The notes under the pieces were generated by a model, which was not told the DNA's origin, searched no databases, and saw nothing but the letters and a program-made list of their open reading frames with translations. Both the position numbers and the translations under genes were made by a program. From the NCBI GenBank assembly GCA_910575075.1, contig CAJTCY010000012.1, positions 1 through 64,000 on the forward strand: DNA of 64,000 nt. The letters are read 5' to 3'. Shown piece after piece: positions 48,509 to 59,360 of this stretch (the first letter of the stretch is position 1; the number at the start of each line of letters is the position of its first letter). This stretch comes from Lachnospiraceae bacterium (lineage in GTDB: Bacteria > Bacillota > Clostridia > Lachnospirales > Lachnospiraceae).

Positions 48509-50566
48509 ATGAAAAATGAAAAAAAATTCAAAGGGCAGTTAAAAAATTACATGTGCTGGCCGTTGTTGCTGACGATATTAATTGCGTTGATGAATGTGCC
48601 TTTGTACTATTTTGACAAAAAGGCAGGATTCTGCGTGTCCATATTTGCAGTATCCTATTTTATTATCGTGCTGGTGATTTATATGATGAACAGGTCAGGG
48701 ATACGCAGTGAGGTAATTAACTTTGCCACACAGTATGGCACTGTTCAGAAGAAACTGCTGGATGAATTTCAGATTCCATATGCTCTTTTGGATTATAATA
48801 GCAAAATTCTGTGGATGAACAGAGAGTTTTCAGAGGTAACTGAAAAAGACAAAAGGTATCACAAATCTATTACCACTATTTTTCCATCTATTACCAGAGA
48901 GATTTTGGACAAAGAAGAATCCAGCAGCAGTTTTCAGGTGGAATGGAAGGAACGGGTTTACCATGCGAGGGTAGACAGGCTCTATTTTGATGATGAAAAT
49001 GCAGAGGGCGGTGATATGCTGGAGCTGGAAGCAAAAGATCAGTATCTTATGGCGCTGTATCTCTTTGATGAGACAGAACTTCATCATTATATTCAAGAAA
49101 ATCAGGAGCTGCAGTTGGTATCAGCATTGATTTATATTGATAATTATGAGGAAGCGCTGGACAGTATCGAAGAAGTAAAACGTTCTCTGCTGGTTGCACT
49201 GATAGACCGGAAAGTAAGCAAATATTTTTCTGAAAAAGACAGTATTATCAAAAAACTGGAAAAGGACAAATATTTTGTGGTATTCCGGCATAAGTATCTG
49301 GATCAGCTGATTAAAGACAAATTCAGTATTCTGGAAGAAGTTAAAACCATCAAAGTAGGAAATGAGATGGCAGTGACACTGAGTATCGGTATAGGCATCA
49401 GTACATCCAGCTACAGTCAGAAATATGAATATTCCCGCATGGCAATTGACCTTGCCTTGGGCAGAGGCGGAGATCAGGTAGTTGTGAAAGAGGGAGAGAA
49501 GATTTCCTATTTCGGCGGAAAGTCCAGGCAGGTGGAGAAAATGACCAGGGTTAAGGCGCGGGTCAAGGCACATGCTCTACGTGAAATTTTTGAAAGCCGG
49601 GAACAAATTTTTATCATGGGACACAGCATTAGTGATATGGATGCCTTTGGAGCAGCCATCGGTATGTACTGCGCAGCGCAGGTTATGGGCAAGAAAGCGT
49701 ATATTGTCTTAAATGAGGTTACTTCTTCCCTGCGGCCGATGAAAGAATGCTTTACAGAAGAAAAAGGCTATCCGGAGGATATGTTTATCGAAAGTGAAGA
49801 GGCGATGGAGCTGGTAAATTACCGCAGCGTTGTGGTAGTCGTAGATACCAACCGTCCTAATTATACAGAATGCCCGGAACTCTTGGGCCGTACCAGGAAT
49901 ATTGTGGTTTTTGACCACCACCGGCAAAGCAGTGAGGTAATTGAAAATGCAGTGCTTTCTTATATTGAGAGCTATGCTTCCTCTACCTGTGAGATGGTGG
50001 CGGAAGTACTGCAGTATTTTGATGAAAATATACATTTGAAGCCGAATGAGGCAGACAGTATTTATGCAGGAATTTTGATTGATACCAATAATTTTATGAC
50101 AAAAACAGGAGTCAGGACCTTTGAGGCAGCAGCGTATCTGCGCAGATGCGGAGCAGAGGTGACCAGAGTCCGCAAACTGCTTCGAGATGATATGGCAGCA
50201 TATAAAGCAAGGGCAGAGGCCGTCCGCCATGCTCAGGTATACAGGGGAGCGTTTGCTATCTCGATATGCCCGGCAGACTCCAATGTGGAAAGCCCAACCA
50301 TAGCTGGCGCCCAGGCGGCAAATGAACTGCTGAATATCGTAGGGATTAAGGCATCTTTTGTGCTGACAGAGTACAATGAGAAAATATATATCAGTTCCCG
50401 GTCTATAGATGAGATCAATGTACAGTTGATTATGGAACGGCTGGGAGGCGGCGGTCATTTAAATGTGGCAGGAGCCCAGCTTAAAGACTGCACGGTGGAA
50501 GAAGCTAAGAGAAGAATTCAAGAAACGCTGGATCAGATGCTGGAGGAAGGAGACATAGAAGTATGA
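48509..50566 (+). CDS. gdpP: Cyclic di-AMP phosphodiesterase GdpP
   Basis: Membrane enzyme of 685 residues: two helices (about 15-60), a degenerate PAS domain (about 80-155), a degenerate GGDEF domain (about 175-305), and a DHH/DHHA1 phosphodiesterase. The DHH part shows [13 protein letters not shown] (about 370), [13 protein letters not shown] and the C-terminal [12 protein letters not shown]. It breaks down c-di-AMP to pApA and so influences wall stress and potassium balance. It overlaps rplI by 4 bp. Gene order gdpP-rplI-dnaB is conserved in Firmicutes. Confidence 0.97.
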   Translation: MKNEKKFKGQLKNYMCWPLLLTILIALMNVPLYYFDKKAGFCVSIFAVSYFIIVLVIYMMNRSGIRSEVINFATQYGTVQKKLLDEFQIPYALLDYNSKILWMNREFSEVTEKDKRYHKSITTIFPSITREILDKEESSSSFQVEWKERVYHARVDRLYFDDENAEGGDMLELEAKDQYLMALYLFDETELHHYIQENQELQLVSALIYIDNYEEALDSIEEVKRSLLVALIDRKVSKYFSEKDSIIKKLEKDKYFVVFRHKYLDQLIKDKFSILEEVKTIKVGNEMAVTLSIGIGISTSSYSQKYEYSRMAIDLALGRGGDQVVVKEGEKISYFGGKSRQVEKMTRVKARVKAHALREIFESREQIFIMGHSISDMDAFGAAIGMYCAAQVMGKKAYIVLNEVTSSLRPMKECFTEEKGYPEDMFIESEEAMELVNYRSVVVVVDTNRPNYTECPELLGRTRNIVVFDHHRQSSEVIENAVLSYIESYASSTCEMVAEVLQYFDENIHLKPNEADSIYAGILIDTNNFMTKTGVRTFEAAAYLRRCGAEVTRVRKLLRDDMAAYKARAEAVRHAQVYRGAFAISICPADSNVESPTIAGAQAANELLNIVGIKASFVLTEYNEKIYISSRSIDEINVQLIMERLGGGGHLNVAGAQLKDCTVEEAKRRIQETLDQMLEEGDIEV

Positions 50567-51012
50567 AAGTAATTTTGTTGGAAGATGTGAAGTCCCTGGG
50601 AAAAAAGGGCGATGTGGTAAATGTCAGTGACGGTTATGCCAGAAATATGATTCTGCCTAAGAAACTGGGCGTAGAGGCCAATGGAAAAAATATGAATGAC
50701 CTGAAATTAAAGAATCAGCATGCCGAAAAAGTGGCGCAGGAAAATCTAGACGCGGCAAAAGCCCTGGCAGAGGAAATCGCTGCCAAAGAAGTGACAGTGA
50801 CCTTAAAGACTGGAGAGGGTGGAAGAACGTTCGGTTCTGTTTCCTCTAAAGAAATTGCGGCGGCTGCCAAAGAACAGCTTCAGATGGAACTGGATAAGAA
50901 GAAAATGCAGCTTCCGGACGGCGGGTTGAAGACGTTAGGTGTTCATGAGATTACTATTAAGTTCCATCCGAAAGTGACAGGGACTTTAAAAGTAAAGATT
51001 GAGGCTGAGTAG
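50563..51012 (+). CDS. rplI: 50S ribosomal protein L9
   Basis: Protein of 149 residues: N-terminal domain [28 protein letters not shown], conserved but here split for length; the known signature GxxGxxVxVxxGYxRN fits. A long connecting helix and a C-terminal domain with [13 protein letters not shown] follow. It binds domain V of 23S rRNA. Its ATG overlaps the gdpP stop. Confidence 0.98.
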   Translation: MKVILLEDVKSLGKKGDVVNVSDGYARNMILPKKLGVEANGKNMNDLKLKNQHAEKVAQENLDAAKALAEEIAAKEVTVTLKTGEGGRTFGSVSSKEIAAAAKEQLQMELDKKKMQLPDGGLKTLGVHEITIKFHPKVTGTLKVKIEAE

Positions 51013-51031
51013 GAATAAAGAGGAGATTCAT

Positions 51032-52363
51032 ATGGAAGAAGCTCTGATAAAACGGATTATGCCGAATAATCTGGAGGCAGAACAGTCGGTAATCGGCGCT
51101 ATGATTATGGACCGTGAAGCAGTAATTGTGGCTTCAGAGACATTGGTCCGTGCGGATTTTTATCATCAGCAGTATGGAATTATTTTTGAGGCAATTGTGG
51201 AAATTTTCAATGAAGAGCAGCCGGTAGATGTGATCACTCTGCAGAACCGCCTGCGGGAGAAAGAAGTACCGGCAGAGCTGAGCAGCCTTGAATTTGTGGG
51301 AGAGCTGGTAGCATCAGTGCCGACTTCCGCAAATATAAAATATTACGCCAATATTGTAAAAGAAAAATCCATGCTGCGCAAACTGATTAAGGTCAATGAA
51401 GACATAGCCAATCAATGTTATCTGGGCAGGGACAGCTTAGAGGATATTATGGCGGACACGGAGAAGCAGATTTTTAATCTGCTTTCGAACAGGGCCGGCG
51501 GAGATTTTGTGCCCATTAAACAGGTGGTTATCAACGCTCTGGAGAAGATAGAGCTTGCTTCTAAGACAAAAGGAAATGTTACAGGATTGGCCACAGGGTT
51601 TGTCGACCTGGATTATCGGATGTCCGGAATGCAGCCGTCAGATTTGATCCTGGTAGCTGCCCGCCCCTCTATGGGAAAGACAGCATTTGTGCTGAATATT
51701 GCACAATATGTGGCGTTTCACAGCAATCTCTGTACGGCCATTTTCAGTCTGGAAATGTCGAAGGAACAATTGGTGAACCGTCTGTTTGCCTTAGAATCAA
51801 GAATTGACGCCCAATTGCTTCGCTCTGGAAATCTTGCGGACTCTGACTGGGAGAAGCTTATAGAAGGCGCGGGCACGATTGGACGATCCAACTTAATCAT
51901 TGACGATACGCCAGGGATCTCCATCTCTGAACTTCGCTCAAAATGCAGGAAATATAAACTGGAACATGATCTGAAGTTGATTATCATTGATTACTTGCAG
52001 CTGATGTCCGGTTCTGGAAGGTCAGATTCCAGACAACAGGAAATCTCAGATATTTCACGTTCCCTGAAAGGGCTTGCCAGAGAGCTGAATGTGCCGGTGA
52101 TTGCTTTGTCTCAGCTGAGCCGTCAGGTGGAACAGAGACCTGACCACAGGCCAATGCTGTCTGATTTACGTGAATCGGGCGCTATTGAACAGGACGCAGA
52201 TGTGGTAATGTTTATCTATCGTGACGATTATTATAATAAGGATACTGAAAATAAAAATATTGCGGAGATTATTATCGCGAAGCAGAGAAATGGTCCTATC
52301 GGCACTGTGAATCTGGTATGGCTCCCGCAGTTTACCAAATTTGTGAATATGGAAAAAAGATAG
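51032..52363 (+). CDS. dnaB: Replicative DNA helicase DnaB
   Basis: Hexameric helicase of 443 residues. N-terminal domain (NNLEAEQSVIGAMIMD), linker, and RecA-like domain with Walker A ARPSMGKTAF, LEMSKEQLVNRL, Walker B LIIIDYLQLM, and the arginine finger region SDLRESGAIEQDAD. ATG 51032 is chosen because AGAGGAGA precedes it; a start at 50999 would lie inside rplI. It unwinds DNA at the fork. Confidence 0.97.
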   Translation: MEEALIKRIMPNNLEAEQSVIGAMIMDREAVIVASETLVRADFYHQQYGIIFEAIVEIFNEEQPVDVITLQNRLREKEVPAELSSLEFVGELVASVPTSANIKYYANIVKEKSMLRKLIKVNEDIANQCYLGRDSLEDIMADTEKQIFNLLSNRAGGDFVPIKQVVINALEKIELASKTKGNVTGLATGFVDLDYRMSGMQPSDLILVAARPSMGKTAFVLNIAQYVAFHSNLCTAIFSLEMSKEQLVNRLFALESRIDAQLLRSGNLADSDWEKLIEGAGTIGRSNLIIDDTPGISISELRSKCRKYKLEHDLKLIIIDYLQLMSGSGRSDSRQQEISDISRSLKGLARELNVPVIALSQLSRQVEQRPDHRPMLSDLRESGAIEQDADVVMFIYRDDYYNKDTENKNIAEIIIAKQRNGPIGTVNLVWLPQFTKFVNMEKR

Positions 52364-52396
52364 CGCCTGGCATGATGGCAGAATATGCAAAAAAAG

Positions 52397-52433
52397 GCAG
52401 ATATTTTTCTGAAAAGAAAGATATCTGCTTTTT
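52397..52433 (+). terminator. Terminator after dnaB
   Basis: GCAGATAT (52397-52404) pairs with ATATCTGC (52421-52428), with further pairing toward the loop, followed by TTTTT. Confidence 0.88.
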
Positions 52434-52609
52434 CTTGTCGTTATTTCACGATGAAAAAATATTGTAAGTCTGGGAATAAATCGGTAAAATAGAATTAGTA
52501 AAAGGGGACAGGCTGTCACAGACTGGCGAAGCGTTTTCAGAGAAATACCGTTTATTTCAGAAACAGTTGAGAGAAGAAAATGTGAATTCCCCAAAAGGAG
52601 GTAGAGAAT

Positions 52610-53338
52610 GTGGAAAATGTACGCTATATGATTTCGGACGCGGCAAATATAGTTAATGTTGAGTCCCATGTCCTGCGTTACTGGGAAGAAGAATTAGAGC
52701 TTGCAATTCCCCGCAATGAGATGGGGCACCGCTATTACACAGAAGAAAATATAGCGCAATTCCAAAAGATAAAGGAATGGAAAGAACAGGGATATCAGTT
52801 AAAGGCCATTCGCATGATGATACATAATATTCCAGAACAGGAGGTATATACAGGAAATTCTATGAATGCAGCAGGAACAGGAAGTATGGCAAATGCAGGT
52901 GGGACAGGCAGTATGATGAATTCTGGAAATACGCCTGGCAGCAGTCAGGTTATTCAAATCAACCGGGAATATCCCGGAATGCAGCAGCAGGCTTATGTAA
53001 AAGAGCATAATAGCTCCGCTTCTAACACTGTAAAGCTGGAACAATTCCGTACCATGATGATGAGCATTGTGAAGCAGGCAGTAGAAGAGAACAATCCGTC
53101 TCTGGGAAAAGAAGTCAGCCTGCAGGTGGGAGACAGGGTACTGAAAGAAATGAATTATCTCATGCGTGAACAAGATGAAGCAGAAGAAGAGCGCTTCCGT
53201 AAGCTGGACGCAGCAATCCGCAGCCAGCAGAAAGGACGCAGATTCCGCAGGGAAAAGGCGGAGAAGAAAGAAAAAGAAAAAAATGAAGCAAAGATGCTGA
53301 AGAAAGAAGAGAAGTTAAAGCCTAATTTAACAACATAA
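52610..53338 (+). CDS. MerR-type helix-turn-helix protein with coiled C-terminus
   Basis: Protein of 242 residues. The first 75 residues form a MerR-like winged helix (MISDAANIVNVESHVLRYWE, then GHRYYTEENIAQFQKIKEW). A low-complexity Gly/Ser/Asn/Met linker follows (about 85-110), then a helical region and a very basic, Lys/Glu-rich tail. It lacks an effector domain, so it resembles chromosome-binding or DUF3967-type proteins more than classical MerR regulators. The start is GTG 52610 after AAGGAGGT. Role unknown. Confidence 0.8.
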   Translation: MENVRYMISDAANIVNVESHVLRYWEEELELAIPRNEMGHRYYTEENIAQFQKIKEWKEQGYQLKAIRMMIHNIPEQEVYTGNSMNAAGTGSMANAGGTGSMMNSGNTPGSSQVIQINREYPGMQQQAYVKEHNSSASNTVKLEQFRTMMMSIVKQAVEENNPSLGKEVSLQVGDRVLKEMNYLMREQDEAEEERFRKLDAAIRSQQKGRRFRREKAEKKEKEKNEAKMLKKEEKLKPNLTT

Positions 53339-53383
53339 GATAAGAGCAGGCTTTAGAAAAATAGAAGATCAATGACCAGGAAA

Positions 53384-53417
53384 AGAGAAGTGTAAAATAG
53401 TTTGCATTTCTCTTTTT
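53384..53417 (+). terminator. Terminator after the MerR-type gene
   Basis: AGAGAAgTGtAAA pairs with TTTgCAtTTCTCT and is followed by TTTT. The rest of the 294-bp gap (53418-53632) is AT-rich; TATAAT near 53561 and the near-palindrome ATGATAATATCAT beside it may be the promoter and an operator of the next gene. Confidence 0.8.
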
Positions 53418-53632
53418 GTTTTCTGTCTGCCGCTGTCCGCTTTGCAAGAACCGGACAGTATCTTGTGTTTCTGGAATCAAAAATTTTCTAAATAACAAAA
53501 TAATAATCGAAAATGCTAAAATTATAATCAAAAATAGTAACAAATTTTAAGGAAATAATTGTATAATGATAATATCATAGGCTCAGTATGTCTCGGAAAG
53601 TGGGAGACAAATGAAAAGAAGGGAGAAAGCAT

Positions 53633-56600
53633 ATGAGAAAAAGAGAAGATATTCTTCTGAGGATCATGCATAGTTCCGAAAGAAGAAGAAAAAAGTCCGG
53701 CTTTTGGAAGAAAGCAACAGCCGGATGCCTTGCGGCAGCTATGTGTATTACCAGTCTGCCGGGAGGGAACTTGGGGACGGTCTCTGCGGCTGCGGCGGCA
53801 GATCGCGCAGACAATTCGCTTGTCTATTTTGTAGACTGCGGGGATTATGTGGTGGATACTGCGGGGGAAGGAGAGCAGTTTGGAACCCATAACAGCGTGA
53901 CAGACCAGATCTATGGAGAAGACCCCCAGACAGGCTATCAATGGGGAGTTGTGGACCAGGCAGAAGAGTATGAAGGAAAAGGTGTTAAGAATCCGCCTGC
54001 GCCTAATAACGGCGGAGTGTACACAGCTAATACCTGGGCATATGAGAGCAACCCCAACAATGCGGACGTGCCGAAAACAGCTTCCAACCGTTATTCTAAA
54101 AACTTTTATGAAAAAGAGATCGCAGAACGTTTTGTGGACTATGCGTTTGAACTGGAGGAAGGAAGTTATGAGGTGACGGTGGGATGTTCCAATCCCTGGA
54201 GCTGTTCCAATACACCAGTCGTCAAGGCAAGCCTGGAGGCTGCGGGAGAGGAAACGGTACTATCTGAGGAAGGGTTCAGAGTTCCCAATGGAGGAAACAA
54301 TGAGGCAGAAGGAGTCGTCAATGTCCCGGCCGGCGGCGACAAGCTGACGGTGGATGTCCGGGGAACCACAGACGATAATAAAGCCGTTAATGTAGCTTAC
54401 ATATTGATACGTTCTGTCAAAAGCGGAGAGACTGAAGATGAGAGAAAGATCCGCAAAGATCTGGAAACACTGGCGCTTCCAGAAACTGCCAGAGAGGATC
54501 TTACACTGCCCACAAAAGGTGAAAATGGAAGTACAATTTCCTGGGAAAGCAAGAATAAGGCAGTGATTTCCAATACGGGAAAAGTGACCAGACCGGAATC
54601 TGAGGATGCTTCTGTGGAGATGGAGGCTTCCGTAAGCTGCGGATCTGCCGAACCGCAGAAAAAGATTTTTACGGTCAAGGTCCCGGCATTAAATTCCCAG
54701 AAACCGATAGACAGAGAAGACAATGACATCGTCTATTTTGTAGATTGCGGCGATTATGTGGTTGACACCGTCAGTGAGGGAGACCAGCTGGGAACCAATA
54801 ACAGCGTGACAGACCAGATATACGGAGAAGATCCCCAGACAGGGTACAAATGGGGAATTGTGGATACGGTTAGTGATCCGCTGAAAAATGGGACGAATGC
54901 TTGTGGAGGCGTGTTCACGGATAATACTTGGCCCTATGAGCAAAATAAGGCGAATACAGATGTTCCCAAGACAAGCTCCAACCGTTATACCAAGAACCAG
55001 TTTGAAAGCGGCATGGCAGAGCGGCATCTGGATTATAAGTTCGAAGTGGAAAATGGCAAATACGACGTTTTTGTTTGCTGCGTAGATCCCTGGGGCGTAT
55101 CGAAAACCCCCAACGTTTATCTGAATTTTGGGAAAGAGAATCAGGTTACGGTAAAAGAAGCATTAAATGCTTCCGCCGGAAAAGCTGTAAAAAAGACGAT
55201 TGAGATAACAGATAAAGAGCTGACGGTCAATCTGAAAGGAACAGGTGATGACAATAAGGCAATCAACCTTGCTTATATCATTGTTCGTAAATATAAGGAG
55301 CTGACACCGGAAGAAATTAAGAATCGGGTGAGTAAAGACTGTGCAGCCCTGACACTGGGCAGCGAAGAGTTTAAAGCCGACATCGCACTCCCCACAGAAG
55401 GAGAAAATGAGACCACAGTTACCTGGAAGAGCTCTAATGAAGCAGTGATTTCCAGCACAGGTAAGGTGACAAGGCCTGCCGCCGGACAAGAAGACGCGGC
55501 CGTAACCCTGACAGCCACTGTTTCCTATAACGATCAGTTTTCAATGAACAGAGAGTTTCATGTAAAGGTGCTGGCAGAAAGCGATATGGCAGATTTGCAG
55601 GAATTTGCATATCAGAATGTTGAGATTACCGATGATTATTACAATACGGTAGCAGAAAAAGACGTGGAATTTTTAAATAAATTTGATCCGGACAGATTGC
55701 TGTATAATTTCCGGCTTACAGCAGGATATAACACAAATGAAATCAAAGCGTTTGATTTTCATAATAATGGCACAGGTGCGTCTGCTCCTTATCCGGGAGG
55801 CTGGGAAAACAGCCGTATCGGCGGACACACCATGGGACATTATCTGGCAGCGGCGGCACAGGCAGTTGCAAATGGCTATGCGGATGTAAAAGGCGAAGAT
55901 GGATTTACCATGAAACAGCGCCTGGAATATCTCATAGATGAGTTAGAGAAATGTCAGAACAAGCGTGGAAATGGATATATTTTCGGCGCCACAATGGCAG
56001 ACCCGAATGATCCGGAGCGTCAGTTTAATTTACTGGAGAGAGGCGATACCAGAGATACCTGGGTGCCATGGTATACCATGCACAAGATTGTGAACGGATT
56101 GGTGGAAACCTATAAACTGACAGAAAATGAAACAGCGCTTCATGTAGCAGAATCTCTTGGAGAATGGATTTATGAAAGAACTTCCAGATGGGATACAAAT
56201 ATTCAGAATCGTGTGCTGGGTGTGGAATACGGCGGAATGAATGACTGTCTCTATGAGCTGTATAAATGTGCGAAAGCAGAAGGTTATGCCAATAAGGATC
56301 ATTTTAAGACAGCAGCACACTGGTTTGATGAAGTATATCTTTTTGAGAAAATTCTTGCTGGGGAAGAAAATCATTTGAATGGAAAACATGCCAACTGTAC
56401 CATCCCCAAATTTATCGGCGCATTAAACCGTTACCGGGCTTTGAAAGACGAAGGAAATGAAGAGAAATACCTCCAGTATGCAGAAAGCTTCTGGACGCTG
56501 ATTACAGAGAAACATACCTATATCACAGGCGGAAACAGTGAATGTGAATTCTTTGGTGCGGATAATGTTTTGGATAAAGAACGTTCCCACTGTAACTGTG

Positions 56601-59158
56601 AGACCTGTAATACGCACAATATGCTGAGAATGACCAGAGAACTGTATCGCATTACCGGCGACAAGAAATATGCAGATTATTACGAGACTACCTTTATCAA
56701 TGCGATCATGGCAAGCGTGAATGTACAGACAGGTATGACTACCTATTTCCAGCCCATGGCAACCGGATATTTCAAAGTGTACTGTAATCCTGATTTAGAA
56801 AAGAATTATTTCTGGTGCTGTACAGGAACGGGATTAGAGAACTTTACCAAGCTGGGCGACAGTTTTTACTATTATACAGACGATAAACTGATTGTAAATC
56901 AGTATACCAGCTCCAATGTAACCTGGAAAGACGTTAAACTGAAACAAGAAACAGACATTCCAAATTCTGACCAGGCTAAATTCACCGTTCAATTATTAAA
57001 TGGCAAATCAAGTGCGGCCTTTGATCTCCGCCTGCGGGTTCCGGACTGGACGATGGGCGCTCCAGCTGTGAAGGTAAACGGGACAGCTCAAACTGTTACG
57101 GTCAGCAATGGTTATATTTCTCTGAACAGAACCTGGGCAGAGGGAGACACTGTGGAATTGACACTGCCAATGGGAATCCGCGGCTATACTCTGCCTGATA
57201 ATGCGGGAACTGTTTATGGGTTTAAATATGGTCCGGTAGTTCTGGCAGCAGAATTGGGACTGGATAATAAGAGAGGAACGTATCACATAGGAGTTCAGTG
57301 TGATGTCTGCCAGACAAAGATTGTCAATGGACAGGAGAGAACTACCAGTGCAGGTTATGGTTCCACTTCTAACCAGGGAACGTTAAGCTCAGAGACTTTG
57401 AATGTGCTGACCGGAGAGTCCGTATCAGAATATGTCCAGAATATAGGACAGCATCTGGTTAAAGATAAAAATTCTCTTGCTTTCACCCTGGAGGGTACAG
57501 ACTGGGGCGGAAAAGAACCTTTGAAATTTACACCGTATTATCAGATCACAGATCAGAGATATGGAATTTACTGGCTGTTTACGGAGGCAGACGAGAAAGA
57601 GATTCAGAAACAGATCCTGGACTCTAAGAAGAAAGGCCGTGACGCCAATGTATATCTGGAAGGTGTTGGAATTGGTTATGGCCAGCAGACAGAAGGAGAC
57701 GAAGAAAACTATCCTCATATCCAGCAGGAAGGTACAGGATCAACCGGAGATATGGGAAAACTGACACGTTATGCCAACGCAGGAGGAGCTTTCTCCTATC
57801 TGTTTAAAGTTGACAAAACCAAGAAAAATTACCTCACCTGCCAGTATTCCAAAGATGATATTGGTAAAACCATGGTAATCAAAGTAGGCGATAAGGTTAT
57901 TGCAGAAGATAAAATAAGCACAGATGGAAAAGACGACAGATTTACAGTAAAATATGAGATTCCGGCGGATATCATTGCATCGGCAGAATCGTATGAACAA
58001 AAAAACAGTACGACCGGTGAAATAATAGAAGTCAAAGATGTAATCCGTATTTCTTTCAGCGGTGCGGCAGGGGAAGTTTCTCCTAAGCTTTGGGAGTCTG
58101 CAAGCACAAGCACCAATTACGATAACGATCCGGGAATCAAAAACCTTACTGCTGATATTGGAACGGTGGAAAAAACAGGGGCTTCCAGCTATCAGTTGAA
58201 AGTGCCTGCAGATACACAGCAGGTCAATATTACTACAGAGCTTGCCAACAAATATGGGCTTCTGTATATGGATGGTGTAATAATAGATGACACCAAGGCA
58301 AAACGTATTGTGCTGGGAAGCGCAGACACTACGATAGCGATGCAGGTATTTGCAGAAGACCATGAGACAAAAGCAGATTACAAGCTTACAATTACAAAGA
58401 CAACAGAAAATACTGTTCAGAAAGTTACCAGTATTACGGTCACTCCTGCTTCTAAGTCCATGTCTGTGGGAGAGACAGTGCAGCTTACCTGCACGGCAGC
58501 GCCTGCCGGAGCTTCCGCAGAAGTAACCTGGAGTTCCAGTAATGACGGAATTGCCTCTGTAGATGCCGCTGGCAAGGTTACTGCCAAGAATGCAGGAACG
58601 GCAGTGATTACTGCTGTCAGCAAGGAAAACAGCCAGGCAACTTCCTCTTGTCAGATTACGGTCAATAAACCTTCCATTACCATAAAAGGTGCGGCTGATC
58701 TGGCAAAAGGGAAATCCTTAAAACTTACAGCAAACCTTAAGAATATTAAGGGTACTGTAAAATGGTCCATCAATTCCACGAAATATGCGACTATGAAGGC
58801 AAAGGGAAATACGGTTACCATAAAAGCAAAGAAAAAAGTGGGTAAGGTGAAAGTGACTGCACAGATTTCAAATGTGAAAAAGACAGTCACCATTCAGGTC
58901 GTAAATCCGGTAAAAGGCATGAAGCTTAACGCTAAGTCCAAAACATTAAAAGTGAAAGGCACCTTTAAGCTGAAAGCCAGTGTCACACCTAAAAATGCAA
59001 CCAATAAAAAGGTGACATATAACTCCAGCAATAAAAAGGTGGCAACAGTCAGCAATTCTGGCAAGATAACTGCCAAAAAGAAAGGAAAGACAACGATTAC
59101 TGTTACCAGTAAGTCCAATCCTAAGATAAAGAAGAAATGTAAGATTGTTGTGAAATAA
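53633..59158 (+). CDS. Giant secreted GH127-like glycosidase with Big_2 domains
   Basis: Exported protein of 1841 residues. A long signal peptide ends near residue 57 (VSAAAAA). Two similar 200-residue modules (about 62-265 and 363-560), each with VYFVDCGDYVVDT and NSVTDQIYGEDPQTGY, are malectin-like in look, each followed by an atrophied Ig-like domain with WxSxNxAVIS.TGKVTRP. The catalytic part (about 650-1240) matches GH127 (DUF1680) beta-L-arabinofuranosidases: GGHTMGHYLAA, then E990 and C992 in CNCETC and the Cys pair C1062-C1063 in FWCCTG, which fit the zinc/cysteine centre, with Glu970/972 placed as acid. Then a beta-sandwich region and three Big_2-like domains (about 1590-1841). No sorting signal. 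Likely attacks arabinose-containing plant glycans. Confidence 0.9.
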   Translation: MRKREDILLRIMHSSERRRKKSGFWKKATAGCLAAAMCITSLPGGNLGTVSAAAAADRADNSLVYFVDCGDYVVDTAGEGEQFGTHNSVTDQIYGEDPQTGYQWGVVDQAEEYEGKGVKNPPAPNNGGVYTANTWAYESNPNNADVPKTASNRYSKNFYEKEIAERFVDYAFELEEGSYEVTVGCSNPWSCSNTPVVKASLEAAGEETVLSEEGFRVPNGGNNEAEGVVNVPAGGDKLTVDVRGTTDDNKAVNVAYILIRSVKSGETEDERKIRKDLETLALPETAREDLTLPTKGENGSTISWESKNKAVISNTGKVTRPESEDASVEMEASVSCGSAEPQKKIFTVKVPALNSQKPIDREDNDIVYFVDCGDYVVDTVSEGDQLGTNNSVTDQIYGEDPQTGYKWGIVDTVSDPLKNGTNACGGVFTDNTWPYEQNKANTDVPKTSSNRYTKNQFESGMAERHLDYKFEVENGKYDVFVCCVDPWGVSKTPNVYLNFGKENQVTVKEALNASAGKAVKKTIEITDKELTVNLKGTGDDNKAINLAYIIVRKYKELTPEEIKNRVSKDCAALTLGSEEFKADIALPTEGENETTVTWKSSNEAVISSTGKVTRPAAGQEDAAVTLTATVSYNDQFSMNREFHVKVLAESDMADLQEFAYQNVEITDDYYNTVAEKDVEFLNKFDPDRLLYNFRLTAGYNTNEIKAFDFHNNGTGASAPYPGGWENSRIGGHTMGHYLAAAAQAVANGYADVKGEDGFTMKQRLEYLIDELEKCQNKRGNGYIFGATMADPNDPERQFNLLERGDTRDTWVPWYTMHKIVNGLVETYKLTENETALHVAESLGEWIYERTSRWDTNIQNRVLGVEYGGMNDCLYELYKCAKAEGYANKDHFKTAAHWFDEVYLFEKILAGEENHLNGKHANCTIPKFIGALNRYRALKDEGNEEKYLQYAESFWTLITEKHTYITGGNSECEFFGADNVLDKERSHCNCETCNTHNMLRMTRELYRITGDKKYADYYETTFINAIMASVNVQTGMTTYFQPMATGYFKVYCNPDLEKNYFWCCTGTGLENFTKLGDSFYYYTDDKLIVNQYTSSNVTWKDVKLKQETDIPNSDQAKFTVQLLNGKSSAAFDLRLRVPDWTMGAPAVKVNGTAQTVTVSNGYISLNRTWAEGDTVELTLPMGIRGYTLPDNAGTVYGFKYGPVVLAAELGLDNKRGTYHIGVQCDVCQTKIVNGQERTTSAGYGSTSNQGTLSSETLNVLTGESVSEYVQNIGQHLVKDKNSLAFTLEGTDWGGKEPLKFTPYYQITDQRYGIYWLFTEADEKEIQKQILDSKKKGRDANVYLEGVGIGYGQQTEGDEENYPHIQQEGTGSTGDMGKLTRYANAGGAFSYLFKVDKTKKNYLTCQYSKDDIGKTMVIKVGDKVIAEDKISTDGKDDRFTVKYEIPADIIASAESYEQKNSTTGEIIEVKDVIRISFSGAAGEVSPKLWESASTSTNYDNDPGIKNLTADIGTVEKTGASSYQLKVPADTQQVNITTELANKYGLLYMDGVIIDDTKAKRIVLGSADTTIAMQVFAEDHETKADYKLTITKTTENTVQKVTSITVTPASKSMSVGETVQLTCTAAPAGASAEVTWSSSNDGIASVDAAGKVTAKNAGTAVITAVSKENSQATSSCQITVNKPSITIKGAADLAKGKSLKLTANLKNIKGTVKWSINSTKYATMKAKGNTVTIKAKKKVGKVKVTAQISNVKKTVTIQVVNPVKGMKLNAKSKTLKVKGTFKLKASVTPKNATNKKVTYNSSNKKVATVSNSGKITAKKKGKTTITVTSKSNPKIKKKCKIVVK

Positions 59159-59166
59159 AATAAAAC

Positions 59167-59207
59167 AGCCAGGGGGCAGCAATTTGCTGCTTTCCTGGTT
59201 GCTTTTT
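59167..59207 (+). terminator. Terminator after the GH127-like gene
   Basis: AGCCAGG...GCAGCAA (59167-59182) pairs with TTGCTGC...CCTGGT (59183-59199), followed by GCTTTTT. Confidence 0.85.
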
Positions 59208-59211
59208 CATT

Positions 59212-59329
59212 TTATAGGATTCGGGTGTCAAAAGGTAGTGAAATAAAATGAAGCTGGCAATTTGTACCTATTTGTGCAAATTGCCAATAAGCATTTATGA
59301 TACCACCTTTTGACACCTGAATCCTTATA
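59212..59329. repeat. Family C palindromic element with 5-bp flanking repeat
   Basis: A 108-bp palindrome (59217-59324) with terminal inverted repeats of 23 bp starting GGATTC(G/A)GGTGTCAAAAGG and an inner stem GGCAATTTG / CAAATTGCC. TTATA flanks it on both sides. Single copy in this window, located between two convergent genes. It could also act as a transcription barrier. Confidence 0.75.
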
Positions 59330-59336
59330 GGAAACA

Positions 59337-59359
59337 CACGCTAAATTGTGAAAGTGCCT
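59337..59359. repeat. 23-bp motif, copy 1
   Basis: Starts CACGCTAAATTGTGAAAG and ends AGTGCCT. It matches the motif at 62960-62982 at 20 of 23 positions. It lies just beyond the stop of the ABC-class ATPase gene. Confidence 0.5.
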
Positions 59360-59360
59360 G

